Shown piece after piece: positions 50,983 through 59,801 of a DNA stretch of 64,000 nt. Every line of letters begins with the position of its first letter. Within the stretch, counting starts at the first letter, position 1. The notes below the pieces were generated by a model. The model was not told where the DNA came from, made no database searches, and saw only the letters and a program-made list of their open reading frames with translations. Source of the DNA: Agromyces luteolus (GTDB lineage Bacteria > Actinomycetota > Actinomycetes > Actinomycetales > Microbacteriaceae); assembly GCF_009729855.1 (NCBI RefSeq), contig NZ_WODA01000002.1, forward strand, positions 62,001 to 126,000, in the 5' to 3' direction. The position numbers and the translations under genes were made by a program.

Positions 50983-51603
50983 ATGAAGTTCGAGAACGTC
51001 CTGCTGGGGCTGCTGGCCATGAAGCCGCTGCACGGCTACGAGCTGATGAAGTGGCTCGACACCGAGGGCCAGTTCCTCCGGTCGAACACGCACCACAGCC
51101 AGATCTACCGCGAGCTCGGCCGCATGGTCACCAACGGCCTCGTCGAGTTCCACGTCGACCCGCGCGAAGGGCGGCCCGACGCGAAGGTCTATCGGATCAC
51201 GGACGTCGGCCGGGAAGCGCTGGTCGAGTGGGTGCACTCGCCCTACCAGCCCACGAGCCGCTTCCAGGACGCGGACTTCAACGCCCGGTTCATCTTCACC
51301 GCGCAGCTCGATCCGGCCGCCGCGATCGTCGTCATCGACACCGAGCTCGACTACCGCCGAGCCCAGGTGCTCCGCAGCCGCACGCGATCGCTCACCATGG
51401 CCGATCCCGATCCCATCCCCGAGATCGACCTCGCCCGGGCGCGACGGCTCGGGCTCGCGATGCACGAGTTCGGCAAGGAGTCCGTCGATCGCTGGATCGA
51501 GTGGCTCGAGGAGATGCGAGCGTCGCTCGTCGACGAGATCGCGAGCGACACGGTCGCCGAGGCATCCGTCACCGCCACCCCCACCGAGGAGGCGCGCTCA
51601 TGA
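50983..51603 (+). CDS. PadR-family transcriptional regulator
   Basis: A 206-aa regulator: winged helix at about 1-80 (ENVLLGLLAMKPLHGYELMKWL, QIYRELGRMVTNGLVEF) and a C-terminal helical dimerisation domain (PadR_C/Vir-like, about 95-190). AAGGAG precedes ATG 50983 by 6 bases. Its stop overlaps the sulfatase start (ATGA). It probably controls both its own operon and the divergent GH3 gene. Confidence 0.87.
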   Translation: MKFENVLLGLLAMKPLHGYELMKWLDTEGQFLRSNTHHSQIYRELGRMVTNGLVEFHVDPREGRPDAKVYRITDVGREALVEWVHSPYQPTSRFQDADFNARFIFTAQLDPAAAIVVIDTELDYRRAQVLRSRTRSLTMADPDPIPEIDLARARRLGLAMHEFGKESVDRWIEWLEEMRASLVDEIASDTVAEASVTATPTEEARS

Positions 51604-53411
51604 GGGCGATCATGGTCATGTTCGACAGCCTGAACCGACGGATGCTGCCGCCCTACGGCAGCGACTGGGTGCACGCCCCGAACTTCGAGCGGCTGGCCGC
51701 CCGCAGCGTGACGTTCGACCACTGCTACGGCGGGTCGATGCCGTGCATGCCGGCGCGGCGCGAGATGCACACCGCGCGCTACAACTTCCTGCACCGGTCG
51801 TGGGGCCCGCTCGAGCCGTTCGACGACTCGGTCCCCGCGATGCTCACCGCGGCGGGCATCCACACCCACCTCGCGACGGACCACCAGCACTACTGGGAGG
51901 ACGGCGGCGCGACCTACCACACGCGGTACTCGACCCACGAGTTCTTCCGCGGGCAGGAGGGCGACCCGTGGAAGGGCCAGGTCGCCGACCCGGAGATCCC
52001 CGAGTCGCTCGGCATGTCGAAGGAGCTCAAGACGAAGCTCTGGCGGCAGGACTGGGTCAACCGCGGCCACCTGCAGGAGGAGAAGGACCACCCGCAGACG
52101 CGCACCTTCGACGCCGGCATCGAGTTCCTCGAGACCAACGCCGACCAGGACGGCTGGTTCGTCCAGATCGAGACCTTCGACCCGCACGAGCCGTTCTTCA
52201 GCTACGCCGACTACAAGCGCCACTACGCGACCGGGTACGACGGGCCGCACTTCGACTGGCCCGACTACGCCAAGGTGACCGAGGTGCCCGAGGCCGTCGA
52301 GCACGCCCGCACCGAGTACGCCGCGCTGCTCACCATGTGCGACCGGTCGCTCGGCCGCGTGCTCGACGTCATGGACGAGCACGACCTGTGGGACGACACG
52401 ATGCTCATCGTCAACACCGACCACGGCTTCATGCTCGGCGAGCACGGCTGGTGGGGCAAGAACGTGCAGCCCTGGTACGACGAGACGATCCACAACCCGC
52501 TCTTCGTGTGGGACCCGCGCTCGGGCGTCGCCGGCGAGCGCCGCGGCTCGCTCGTGCAGACGATCGACTTCGGCCCGACCCTGCTCGACTTCTTCGGCAT
52601 CGCGCCCACCGACGACATGCAGGGCTCGTCGCTCGCGCCGGTCGTCGTCGACGACCAGCCGATCCGCGAGTACGGGCTGTTCGGCGTCTTCGGCGGCCAC
52701 GCGTGCGTGACCGACGGCCGGTACGTCTACATGCGCGCCTCCGCGACGCCCGCGAACCAGCCGCTCCACGAGCACACGCTCATGCCGACCCACATGCACG
52801 GGTTCTTCCACACCGGCGAGCTCGCGCACGCCGAGCTCGTCGACGGGTTCGCGTTCACGAAGGGTCTCAAGGTGCTGAAGACCCCGGCGCAGGCGTTCGT
52901 CTCGCCGTACGCGTTCGGCACGCAGCTCTTCGACCTCGAGGCCGACCCCGAGCAGCAGCACCCCCTTCGGGACGACGCGCTCGAGCTCGAACTCGCGACC
53001 GCGCTCCGCGACCTGCTCGTCGCGTCGGACGCACCCGCGGAGCAGTTCGTGCGCCTGGGCCTGCCCGAGACCGGCGCCCTCGGCGACGAGCACCTGCTCG
53101 TCGGCGCGCAGTGGCAGATGCTCCAGCTCTCGCTGCTCCCCGCGGTGACCGCGTCCGACTTCGGCGACGCCGGCGCGGCGCTCGAGCGTCCGATCGCCCA
53201 ACTGCTGGCGGATGACGCGAGCCGCGCCGTCCTCGCCCGGCACGCTCCGATGCTCGCCGGCGGTCCGGTGGTCGCGATGGCCGGCCGGCTCACGCTGCTG
53301 CAGGTCGCCTCGATGATGATCGGCCTCCTGCCCCGCCCACTCCTCGCCGCCCTCGCGGCGGAGCTGACCGAGGCGGATGCCGCGGCATCCGTCGCACTCG
53401 ACCCGGCCTGA
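51600..53411 (+). CDS. Sulfatase (formylglycine type)
   Basis: A 603-aa alkaline-phosphatase-superfamily sulfatase without signal peptide. Asp9 in MVMFDSLNRR and the NTDHGFMLGEHGWWGKN segment bind the metal, and Cys49 in SMPCMPARRE (C-x-P-x-R) is the residue converted to formylglycine. The C-terminal 110 residues are an added helical region. With the adjacent MFS permease and divergent GH3 enzyme it suggests uptake and desulfation of sulfated saccharides in the cytoplasm. The maturation enzyme is not in this window. Confidence 0.88.
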   Translation: MRAIMVMFDSLNRRMLPPYGSDWVHAPNFERLAARSVTFDHCYGGSMPCMPARREMHTARYNFLHRSWGPLEPFDDSVPAMLTAAGIHTHLATDHQHYWEDGGATYHTRYSTHEFFRGQEGDPWKGQVADPEIPESLGMSKELKTKLWRQDWVNRGHLQEEKDHPQTRTFDAGIEFLETNADQDGWFVQIETFDPHEPFFSYADYKRHYATGYDGPHFDWPDYAKVTEVPEAVEHARTEYAALLTMCDRSLGRVLDVMDEHDLWDDTMLIVNTDHGFMLGEHGWWGKNVQPWYDETIHNPLFVWDPRSGVAGERRGSLVQTIDFGPTLLDFFGIAPTDDMQGSSLAPVVVDDQPIREYGLFGVFGGHACVTDGRYVYMRASATPANQPLHEHTLMPTHMHGFFHTGELAHAELVDGFAFTKGLKVLKTPAQAFVSPYAFGTQLFDLEADPEQQHPLRDDALELELATALRDLLVASDAPAEQFVRLGLPETGALGDEHLLVGAQWQMLQLSLLPAVTASDFGDAGAALERPIAQLLADDASRAVLARHAPMLAGGPVVAMAGRLTLLQVASMMIGLLPRPLLAALAAELTEADAAASVALDPA

Positions 53412-53476
53412 ACGGGCCGCCCTCCCGACCGACCCATCGACCGCAGTACCGCAGTACCCTCACGAAGGAGTGAACC

Positions 53477-54892
53477 ATGTCCAATGACGTACGCACCGCG
53501 CCGAGCGCGATCGTGCACCCCGCCCCCGCGGCGTCGCCCGGCGCGCCGGAGGCGAGTGCGCCGACCCCCGACGGGTCGGCTGCGCCGAAGCGCCGCAAGA
53601 CCAACCTGGTCGTCCTCGGCGGCTCGATGCTCGTCGACGGCGGCGAGGGCAGCATCTCGACGACGCTGTTCCCCGTCATCCAGGCGGCGCTGGGACTCGC
53701 GACGAGCGCGCTCGGCATCCTCGCCGCGGCCGGCCGCATCGTCGGCGCGGTCGCCGGGCCGATCTGGGTGTACCTCGCCCGCCGGTTCTCGCGGAAGTGG
53801 ATCCTCGCGATCGCGACCGGGTTCTGGGGCCTGTGGGGCATCGCGGCGGGCTTCGCGCAGGACTTCACGCAGCTGCTGATCTTCTACACGATCATGGCGG
53901 CCGGTCCGGCCGCGGCGCACGCGATCGTTCCCGAGGTGATCGGCGACTCGTTCGAGGACAGGAAGCGCGGTCGCGTCGTCGGCTGGCTCTACGGCGGCGT
54001 CGCCGCGGGTTCTGCCGTGCTCGCGCCGCTCATCGGCCAGCTCGCGAACGTCGAGGACGGCTGGCGCTACGGATTCTTCGTGTTCGGGGCGATCAACGTG
54101 CTGTTCGGCCTCCTCATCGTCGTGTTCTTCAAGGACCCCGGCACGGGCAACGGCGAGACGCAGCTGCGCGGCTTCACGCAGGCCGAGCGTGATGCGGAGT
54201 CGAAGATCACCTGGGCGAAGGTCGTCTCGCTCGTGAAGATCCCGAGCTACCTGATCCTCCTCGGCAGCCGGCTGCTCTCGAGCCACCTGCTGCTCGCCGC
54301 CTTCGGCGTCGTGCTGCTCGTGCAGGTCTACGGCTTCGACACTGCGGTGGCCGCGACGGTCATGGCGCCATTCGGCATCGGGTACCTGCTCGGCACGATC
54401 ATCGGCGGCTACGTCGCCGACGTGCTGAACCGGCTGAGCCCGAACTACGGTCGGGTCGGCCTGCTCCAGGCCGCGCAGTTCCTCTTCGCGATCGTCGCGT
54501 TCTTCGCCACGCAGGTCGCGTACGGCGGCATCGTCCCGTTCCTCGTGCTCTTCGGCCTCGTCGGCCTCACGATGGGCCTGAACCCCGGCGTGAACCGCCC
54601 GCTCGTCATGGCGGTCGTGCCGCCCGAGCTCCGCGGCGCGGCGTTCGCGATCTTCGTCTCGATCATCGAGTCGGTGGCGTTCGCGATCTACACGCTCACG
54701 GCCGGGTTCCTCGCCGACGCCATCGGCATGCAGGCCGTCATGTTCTGGCTCGTCGTCGTCCTCATGATCGTCAACGGCCTGTTCCTCTCGCTGCTCTACC
54801 GCCCGTTCAAGCGCGACCGCCTCGCCCTCGAGGCCGAGCTCGACCGCCGGCGCGAGCACATCCTCGCGAAGGAGGCCGCCGAGTCGGCCTGA
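53477..54892 (+). CDS. MFS transporter linked to sulfatase
   Basis: A 471-aa transporter; an Ala/Pro-rich N-terminus of about 40 residues precedes 12 predicted helices. RRFSRKWILAIATGFWGLWGIAAGF and DSFEDRKRGRVVGWLYG lie at the cytoplasmic loops. AAGGAG stands 7 bases before ATG 53477. Third gene of the PadR operon, most likely importing the sulfated substrate; substrate is inferred from context only. Confidence 0.87.
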   Translation: MSNDVRTAPSAIVHPAPAASPGAPEASAPTPDGSAAPKRRKTNLVVLGGSMLVDGGEGSISTTLFPVIQAALGLATSALGILAAAGRIVGAVAGPIWVYLARRFSRKWILAIATGFWGLWGIAAGFAQDFTQLLIFYTIMAAGPAAAHAIVPEVIGDSFEDRKRGRVVGWLYGGVAAGSAVLAPLIGQLANVEDGWRYGFFVFGAINVLFGLLIVVFFKDPGTGNGETQLRGFTQAERDAESKITWAKVVSLVKIPSYLILLGSRLLSSHLLLAAFGVVLLVQVYGFDTAVAATVMAPFGIGYLLGTIIGGYVADVLNRLSPNYGRVGLLQAAQFLFAIVAFFATQVAYGGIVPFLVLFGLVGLTMGLNPGVNRPLVMAVVPPELRGAAFAIFVSIIESVAFAIYTLTAGFLADAIGMQAVMFWLVVVLMIVNGLFLSLLYRPFKRDRLALEAELDRRREHILAKEAAESA

Positions 54893-54907
54893 CCGGCGGC
54901 CCCGAGC

Positions 54908-54949
54908 GGGGGCGGATGCCACGTGCCGTGCGCCGTGGCATCCGCCCCC
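54908..54949 (+). terminator. Terminator hairpin of the sulfatase operon
   Basis: Sixteen-base arms GGGGGCGGATGCCACG (54908-54923) and their exact complement (54934-54949) enclose a 10-base loop, 16 bp after the MFS stop. Confidence 0.65.
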
Positions 54950-55052
54950 GTCGTTCGCCGGACGCGGGCGACTCGCCGCTGCGCCGCAGGCCGGACCTGG
55001 CCGTCGGCACGGCCGCCCCCGGCCCGGCAGCGGCCGATACCCCTACGCCACG

Positions 55053-55093
55053 ACGAGGGAGAAAGGTATTCCCGGGATACCTTTCTCCCTCGT
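55053..55093. repeat. Low-GC perfect inverted repeat
   Basis: ACGAGGGAGAAAGGTAT (55053-55069) and its exact complement (55077-55093) flank TCCCGGG. The arms are about half A/T, unlike the surroundings, and make a stem of 17 bp with a 7-base loop. Confidence 0.85.
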
Positions 55094-55130
55094 CTTGCGG
55101 AAGAGGGTATCCGCGGGGCGCGGTACTGGG

Positions 55131-55245
55131 GTGGCGGTGCCGCGGGTGGCGGTGCCGCGGGTGGCGGTTCCGCGGGTGGCGGTGCCGCGGGTGGCGGTGC
55201 CGCGGGTGGCGGTTCCGCGCCGTTCCGGGGGTGGCGGTTCCGCGG
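55131..55245. repeat. 15-bp minisatellite
   Basis: Six contiguous units of GTGGCGGTKCCGCGG (55131-55220) in the order G,G,T,G,G,T at the variable position, implying a 45-bp higher-order period, then a stray unit at 55231-55245 and degenerate copies to about 55310. Confidence 0.85.
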
Positions 55246-55334
55246 GCGCCTGAGCGAGTCGATGGCGCAGCGTCACGGGAGACGGGTGGCGGTACCGGGG
55301 TGGCGGTGCTCGGCCGAGGCGTCGCGTCCGAACC

Positions 55335-56681
55335 TCACCAGCTCGTGACGAGCAGGTGCTGCACGACGAGCGCGAAGGCGAGCTGGCCGGCGAAGCCGGC
55401 GCGGCGCCAGCGCTCGGTGAGGAGTGCGGTGCCGACGAGGAGCCACGGGACGAACGGCAGCCAGATGCGCTCGACCTCGGCCTTGCTCATCTGCGAGAGG
55501 TCGGCGGCGACGATCGTGGCGGCCGCGGCGAGCGCGAGTACGATCACCACGCGCTCGGGCCGAACCTCCGAACGCCATCCGATCGCCCGTGCACCCGTCG
55601 TGGCGATCGCGGCGCCGACGAGCGGGCCGGCGCTGATCGCGAGCGCGGCCAGGTTGCCCCACACCCAGTAAGTGAACTGGCGGCGGCTCGCGACGCCGTC
55701 CCAGTAGCGCTCGACGAGCACGGGGAACGCCTCCCACCACGCGAAGCCGAACGCCGCGAACGCGAGCACGACGGCGAGCGCCGCGAGCGCCGCGATGGGC
55801 AGCGGTCGCCAGTCGCGGCCGAGCGCGAGCACGGCGAGCGCGAGGATCCCGAGGATCGGCAGGCCGTACGAGAGCATCACGCAGTAGCCGAGCAGCAGGC
55901 CCGCGAGCACGCTCCACGCGGCCATCGCCCCGAGTCGGCCGGCGGTCGCCGCGAACCCGAGGGCGCACAGCCCCCACGCGGCGACTGCCGCGAACATGCC
56001 GTCGGCCGAGACCGCGAACCAGATCGCCGCGGGTCCCATGGCCAGGAACGGTGCGGCTCGGCGCGCGGCATCCTCGGCCCCGAGCCGGCGGAGCAGCGTC
56101 AGCACCCCGAGCGCGGCGGTCGCGCCGACGAGGAGCACGACGAACCCGGCCGCGAGCCCGCCGCCGAGGCCGAGCCGCACCAGGACGACGAAGAACAGCA
56201 GCGCACCCGGGGGGTGCCCGGCGATGTGCACCGGCCAGTTGTCCTCGGAGTCGAGCGGGATGTGCGCGATGTAGTCGCGGAGGGTCGCGCCGAAGTCGGT
56301 GACCTCGCGCGCCGTGCCGAGGTACTCGTACCGGTGCTCGAGGATCCGACCGATCCCGTCCCACCCGTCGACCGTCGCGAGGGCGACCATCCACGCGACC
56401 GCGGCGGCGTACGCGATCGCGAGCAGTGCGCCCCAGCGGAGCCGGCGCGCGAGCGGGACACCCCAGACGGATGCGGCGACCGCGAGCAGCACGGCCGGAA
56501 GCGTGCCCGGCCCCAGCCGCGGCATCCACTCGGCGTGCAGTGGCGGGAACGACATGATGTGCACGCTCTGGCCGAGGAGGGGCGGCACGATCATCGCCAG
56601 GGCGATGAGGGCGAGCGCGATCCCGAGCCCGATCCAGGGCGCGACGGCGACCAGCCTGCGACGACGGGGATCGACCTGCAC
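55335..56681 (-). CDS. Polytopic membrane protein, GT-C-like (Rv0541c-like position)
   Basis: A 448-aa integral membrane protein with about 11-12 helices. Long loops after the second and third helices contain HAEWMPRLGPGT and YEYLGTAREVTDFGATLRDYIAHIP ... NWPVHIAGHPPGALLFF; acidic/His residues in such an outer loop are typical of GT-C lipid-linked-sugar transferases. GTG 56681 has GGAGGG right in front, unusually close. It lies beside the glycan cluster and matches in type the membrane proteins of the M. tuberculosis Rv0535-Rv0541c cluster. Function unknown. Confidence 0.72.
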   Translation of the reverse strand: MQVDPRRRRLVAVAPWIGLGIALALIALAMIVPPLLGQSVHIMSFPPLHAEWMPRLGPGTLPAVLLAVAASVWGVPLARRLRWGALLAIAYAAAVAWMVALATVDGWDGIGRILEHRYEYLGTAREVTDFGATLRDYIAHIPLDSEDNWPVHIAGHPPGALLFFVVLVRLGLGGGLAAGFVVLLVGATAALGVLTLLRRLGAEDAARRAAPFLAMGPAAIWFAVSADGMFAAVAAWGLCALGFAATAGRLGAMAAWSVLAGLLLGYCVMLSYGLPILGILALAVLALGRDWRPLPIAALAALAVVLAFAAFGFAWWEAFPVLVERYWDGVASRRQFTYWVWGNLAALAISAGPLVGAAIATTGARAIGWRSEVRPERVVIVLALAAAATIVAADLSQMSKAEVERIWLPFVPWLLVGTALLTERWRRAGFAGQLAFALVVQHLLVTSW

Positions 56682-56716
56682 CCTCCGAGACTACGGACGG
56701 CGCGCCCGCCCGGGCA

Positions 56717-56775
56717 GGGGTGGACTTCTTACGGAACGCCGACGTCGCGCGTCCGCGAACCGTAAGGTCCACCCC
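56717..56775. promoter_or_regulatory. Imperfect inverted repeat in the divergent intergenic region
   Basis: GGGGTGGACTTCTTACGG (56717-56734) pairs with CCGTAAGGTCCACCCC (56760-56775) except for a two-base bulge, across a 25-base spacer. It sits between two divergent genes and may be a shared operator. Confidence 0.5.
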
Positions 56776-56810
56776 TCGCATCCGCGGCGACCCGGTGGTC
56801 GACTGGAACC

Positions 56811-58001
56811 ATGGCCGGCCTCACCGAACGCGCCTCGGCCCGGATCGCCGAACGACTCGAGCCGCTGATGGGCGCCGCGCACGACGCGGCATCCGACCCG
56901 CAGGTGAAGTCGGCGCGCACGACGGTCGTGGTCGGCCGGCTGCTCGGGGCCGCCTTCCTCATCTGCTTCGGCACGGGCGTCTACAGCCACCTGCTGCAGG
57001 ACCCGCTGCCGTGGCTGCCGATGCCGACCCGCCCGGTCGAGCTCTACCGGGTGACGCAGGGCCTGCACGTGATCACGGGCACCGCGGCGGTGCCGCTGCT
57101 GCTCGCAAAGCTCTGGACGGTCTACCCGCGGCTGTTCACCTGGCCGCCCGTGCGGTCGGTGTCGCACCTCCTCGAGCGCGCGTCGATCGCGGTGCTCGTC
57201 GGCGTCTCGCTCGTCGAGGTGACGATCGGCCTGATGAACCTCGTGCAGTGGTACGCGTTCCCCTTCTCGTTCCGGGCGACGCACTTCGCACTCGCGTGGG
57301 TGCTCATCGGCGCCCTCGCGATCCACCTCGGCGTGAAGCTCCCGGTGATCGCCAAGGTCTGGCGGCGGCCGACGGGCGACCGAGCGGATGCCACGGGCCG
57401 GTTCGTGTCCCGTCGCGGATTCCTCGTCGCGGTCGGCGCCGCCGCGACCTCCGCCGTCGCGCTCACGGCCGGCCAGACGGTGCCCGCGCTCGCACCGCTC
57501 AACGTGCTCGCACCGCGCCGGATGGGCGTCGGCCCGCAGGGCCTGCCGATCAACCGGACGGCCGCGCAGGCCGGCGTCACCGAGACGGCCGTGGCACCGG
57601 ACTGGGTGCTCACGGTCACGAGCCCGACCGGGTCGCGCGACTTCACGCTCGAGGACCTCCGCGCCCTGCCGCAGGCCGAGGAGGTGCTGCCGATCGCATG
57701 CGTCGAGGGCTGGAGCCAGTCGGCGACGTGGCGCGGCGTGCGGATGGTCGACCTGCTCGCGGCAGCGGATGCCGCGGAGCCGACGGCGCCGCTCCGGATC
57801 GAGAGCCTGCAGGAGCGCGGCGCGTTCGCGCGCACGGAGATGCCGCCGCAGTACGCACGCGACCCGCTCACGCTCGTCGCGCTCGAGCTGAACGGCGGCA
57901 CGCTCGACGTCGACCACGGCTACCCGGCGCGCATCATCGCGCCGGGGCGACCCGGGGTCATGCAGACGAAGTGGCTGCGGCGGATCGAGGTGACGGCATG
58001 A
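56811..58001 (+). CDS. Membrane-bound molybdopterin oxidoreductase (sulfite-oxidase-like)
   Basis: A 396-aa fusion-type protein. The N-terminal half has about four membrane helices with paired His (RVTQGLHVITGTA, FRATHFALAWVLIGALAIHLG) like a cytochrome-b module. The C-terminal half (about 265-396) is an Oxidored_molyb domain with the Mo-ligand Cys in PIACVEGWSQSATWRGV and the DHGYPARIIAPGRPG motif. A twin-Arg-like RRGFLVAVGAAATSA follows the helices. Expected to oxidise or reduce a small substrate outside the membrane with electrons via haem; the substrate is unknown. Its stop overlaps the next gene's ATG (ATGA). Confidence 0.85.
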   Translation: MAGLTERASARIAERLEPLMGAAHDAASDPQVKSARTTVVVGRLLGAAFLICFGTGVYSHLLQDPLPWLPMPTRPVELYRVTQGLHVITGTAAVPLLLAKLWTVYPRLFTWPPVRSVSHLLERASIAVLVGVSLVEVTIGLMNLVQWYAFPFSFRATHFALAWVLIGALAIHLGVKLPVIAKVWRRPTGDRADATGRFVSRRGFLVAVGAAATSAVALTAGQTVPALAPLNVLAPRRMGVGPQGLPINRTAAQAGVTETAVAPDWVLTVTSPTGSRDFTLEDLRALPQAEEVLPIACVEGWSQSATWRGVRMVDLLAAADAAEPTAPLRIESLQERGAFARTEMPPQYARDPLTLVALELNGGTLDVDHGYPARIIAPGRPGVMQTKWLRRIEVTA

Positions 58002-58441
58002 GGGCGGCGCGCGGCCTCCTCATCGCCGTCGGGCTCGGGCTCGCCGCGTACGGCGGGTTCCTGGTGCTGACCGAGATCGATCCGTCGCAGTGGATCGGCA
58101 TCGCCGTGTGGGTGGGCGCGGCGATCCTGCTGCACGACGGCGTCGTCGCGCCCGTGGTCGTCGCGGTCGGGCTCGGCGCCGCGAGCGTGCGCGGGCGGGT
58201 CGGCGATCGGGGCGTCGCGATCGCGCAGGGCGCCCTCGTCGTCGGTGCGATCCTCACGGCGATCACGGTGCCGGCGCTCGTCGCGTCGACGCTCGGCAAC
58301 CCGAACCCGACGATCCTCGTCGGCTCCTACGGCATCGCGCTCGCGGTCATCTGGGCCGTGCTGCTCGCGCTCGCCGCGATCGCGCTGCGCGCCTCGCGCA
58401 TCGCGGTCGTCCGCGCCGCGCGCGCCGCACGCACGAAGTGA
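57998..58441 (+). CDS. Small membrane protein coupled to the molybdoenzyme
   Basis: A 147-aa protein with about four helices (LLIAVGLGLAAYGGFLVL, IGIAVWVGAAILLHDGVVAPVVVAVGLGA, GALVVGAILTAITVPALV, YGIALAVIWAVLLALAAIALR). It is translationally coupled to the molybdopterin oxidoreductase and may be its membrane partner. Its last 115 bases overlap the tail of the convergent methyltransferase gene. No family recognised. Confidence 0.75.
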   Translation: MRAARGLLIAVGLGLAAYGGFLVLTEIDPSQWIGIAVWVGAAILLHDGVVAPVVVAVGLGAASVRGRVGDRGVAIAQGALVVGAILTAITVPALVASTLGNPNPTILVGSYGIALAVIWAVLLALAAIALRASRIAVVRAARAARTK

Positions 58442-59172
58442 CGCCCGGCGGCGTCCCAGTGCTCGACGACCACGAGCCCCGCGTCGGACGCGAGGGCGGC
58501 CGCGGCCGCCCACCCGACACGGGCCCACGGGAACGGCGAGCTCTCTCGCCCGTCGTCGTCGACGAGCGTGCAGTGGCCGACGACGGCGAGGTCGGCGTCG
58601 GCGTCGACCTCGACGAGCACCTGGCCGCCCTCGGCGACGAGCTCCGCGCATCGTCGCAGCAGCAGGGCCGGTGCTCCGCCGATGCCGATGTTGCCGTCGA
58701 GGAGCAGCAGGCTCCGCCAGCGCCCCTCGAGCGGAAGCCGCTCGAACACCGACCGCCGCAGCGCGAGGCCGCCCGCCTGCCTGGCGCGCTCGACGGCGTG
58801 CGGCATGACGTCGATCCCGAGCGCGGGCAGCGAACGTGCGCCGGCCGCGTGCAGCATCCGCCCCGGACCGCAGCCCACGTCGAGGAGCGGACCGGTCGCG
58901 CGGTCGATCACAGTGAGGTCCGCCTCCCCCGCGGGCCGGACCCAGCTGCCCGCGTCGAGCCGATGGGACGAGCCGTCGGCGCCGCGAAGCGACAGCGAGG
59001 CCATGTCCTGTCCGGCCAGCAGCCGCACGTAGGGTTCTCCGCGACCGGCGCCGAAGGCGGCGAGCTCGGGCGACGGGCCGTGCCGACTCGATCCCGCGCC
59101 GTTCCGACCGGCCCGCTCCGGTGCCGCCGGCGCGGTGGTCGCGGGCGCCGGCCGGAGCGGCGGGGCGCTCAT
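58327..59172 (-). CDS. Class I SAM-dependent methyltransferase
   Basis: A 281-aa protein. LLDVGCGPGRMLHAAG (about 130) is motif I, LPALGIDVMPHAVERARQ motif post-I, and FERLPLEGRWRSLLLLDGNIGIGG the following strand/loop. The first 50 residues are Ala/Pro-rich. Last gene of the five-gene glycan operon, overlapping the DUF2064 stop by ATGA. The final 30 residues lie antisense to the small membrane protein and look non-conserved. Possible targets: a sugar, lipid carrier or arsenic/sulfur compound; not decided. Confidence 0.8.
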   Translation of the reverse strand: MSAPPLRPAPATTAPAAPERAGRNGAGSSRHGPSPELAAFGAGRGEPYVRLLAGQDMASLSLRGADGSSHRLDAGSWVRPAGEADLTVIDRATGPLLDVGCGPGRMLHAAGARSLPALGIDVMPHAVERARQAGGLALRRSVFERLPLEGRWRSLLLLDGNIGIGGAPALLLRRCAELVAEGGQVLVEVDADADLAVVGHCTLVDDDGRESSPFPWARVGWAAAAALASDAGLVVVEHWDAAGRHFVRAARAARTTAMREARSAIAASASSTAQMTASAMP

Positions 59173-59801
59173 CGCCGTCCCCCAGTGAGCTCCCGATGCA
59201 GCCGCGCGAACCGGGTGTCCGGTGCCGCGAGGGCGACGGATGCCGCGGACTCGGCCGTGTCGACGTCGGTGAGCTCGTCGAGCAGGCCCACGACGAGCCC
59301 GGCGGCCTCCAGCCGTGCGAGCTGGAGCCGTCCGGTGTCGTCGCGCGACATCGGCACGCCGCGGATCACCGCGCCGTCGGGCTCGCGCATCGCGAGCGCC
59401 CAGAAGCCGCCGTCCGCGGCCGGGCCGAGCCAGGCGTCGGTCGAGTGGTCGGTGTCGCCGACGCCGAGCGCCGCCGCCACGAGCGCGCCGGTCAGCTGCG
59501 GCGTGTCCATGCCCACGAGGAGCAGCGGCTCGTCGACCGCGTCGAACAGGTGCGCGAGCCGTTCGTCGAGGTCGCCCGACGACTGCGCGAGCACGTCGAA
59601 CCCCGCCGCAGCCTCGGGGGCGGCCTCGCCGTCGAAGTAGAGCACGCGCCGGTCGACCGGCAACGCGGCGACGACCTCCAGCGTGTCGTCGAGCGCGGCC
59701 GCGGCGAGCGCGGCGGCCTCCTCGGGCATGAACGGCGGGGTCAGCCGGGTCTTCACGCGACCCGGCCGGCACTCCTTCGCGATCACCGCCACGGCGGTCA
59801 T
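59169..59801 (-). CDS. DUF2064 / TIGR04282-type glycosyltransferase
   Basis: A 210-aa GT-A-like protein: VIAKECRPGRVKTRLTPPFMPEEAAALAAA at the N-terminus and LVGMDTPQLTGALVAAAL / WLGPAADGGFWALAM further on are hallmarks of DUF2064 (CofC-like nucleotidyl/glycosyl transferases, annotated in other bacteria as arsenosugar-linked). Coupled at both ends by ATGA. The enzyme probably handles a nucleotide-sugar or phosphosugar, from fold only. Confidence 0.85.
   Translation of the reverse strand: MTAVAVIAKECRPGRVKTRLTPPFMPEEAAALAAAALDDTLEVVAALPVDRRVLYFDGEAAPEAAAGFDVLAQSSGDLDERLAHLFDAVDEPLLLVGMDTPQLTGALVAAALGVGDTDHSTDAWLGPAADGGFWALAMREPDGAVIRGVPMSRDDTGRLQLARLEAAGLVVGLLDELTDVDTAESAASVALAAPDTRFARLHRELTGGRR

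Larger units (their letters stand above)
54893..55334. other. Gene-free 442-bp interval with a terminator, a long inverted repeat and a minisatellite
   Basis: Short frames exist on both strands but consist of the tandem repeat read as GGGAA or TATRG runs. No ribosome binding site, promoter or domain supports any of them. Confidence 0.6.

Noticed and set aside
55131-55245. 15-bp repeats considered as CRISPR or as a coding repeat
   Set aside because: No spacers; any frame gives simple GGGAA/TATRG runs without a start signal.
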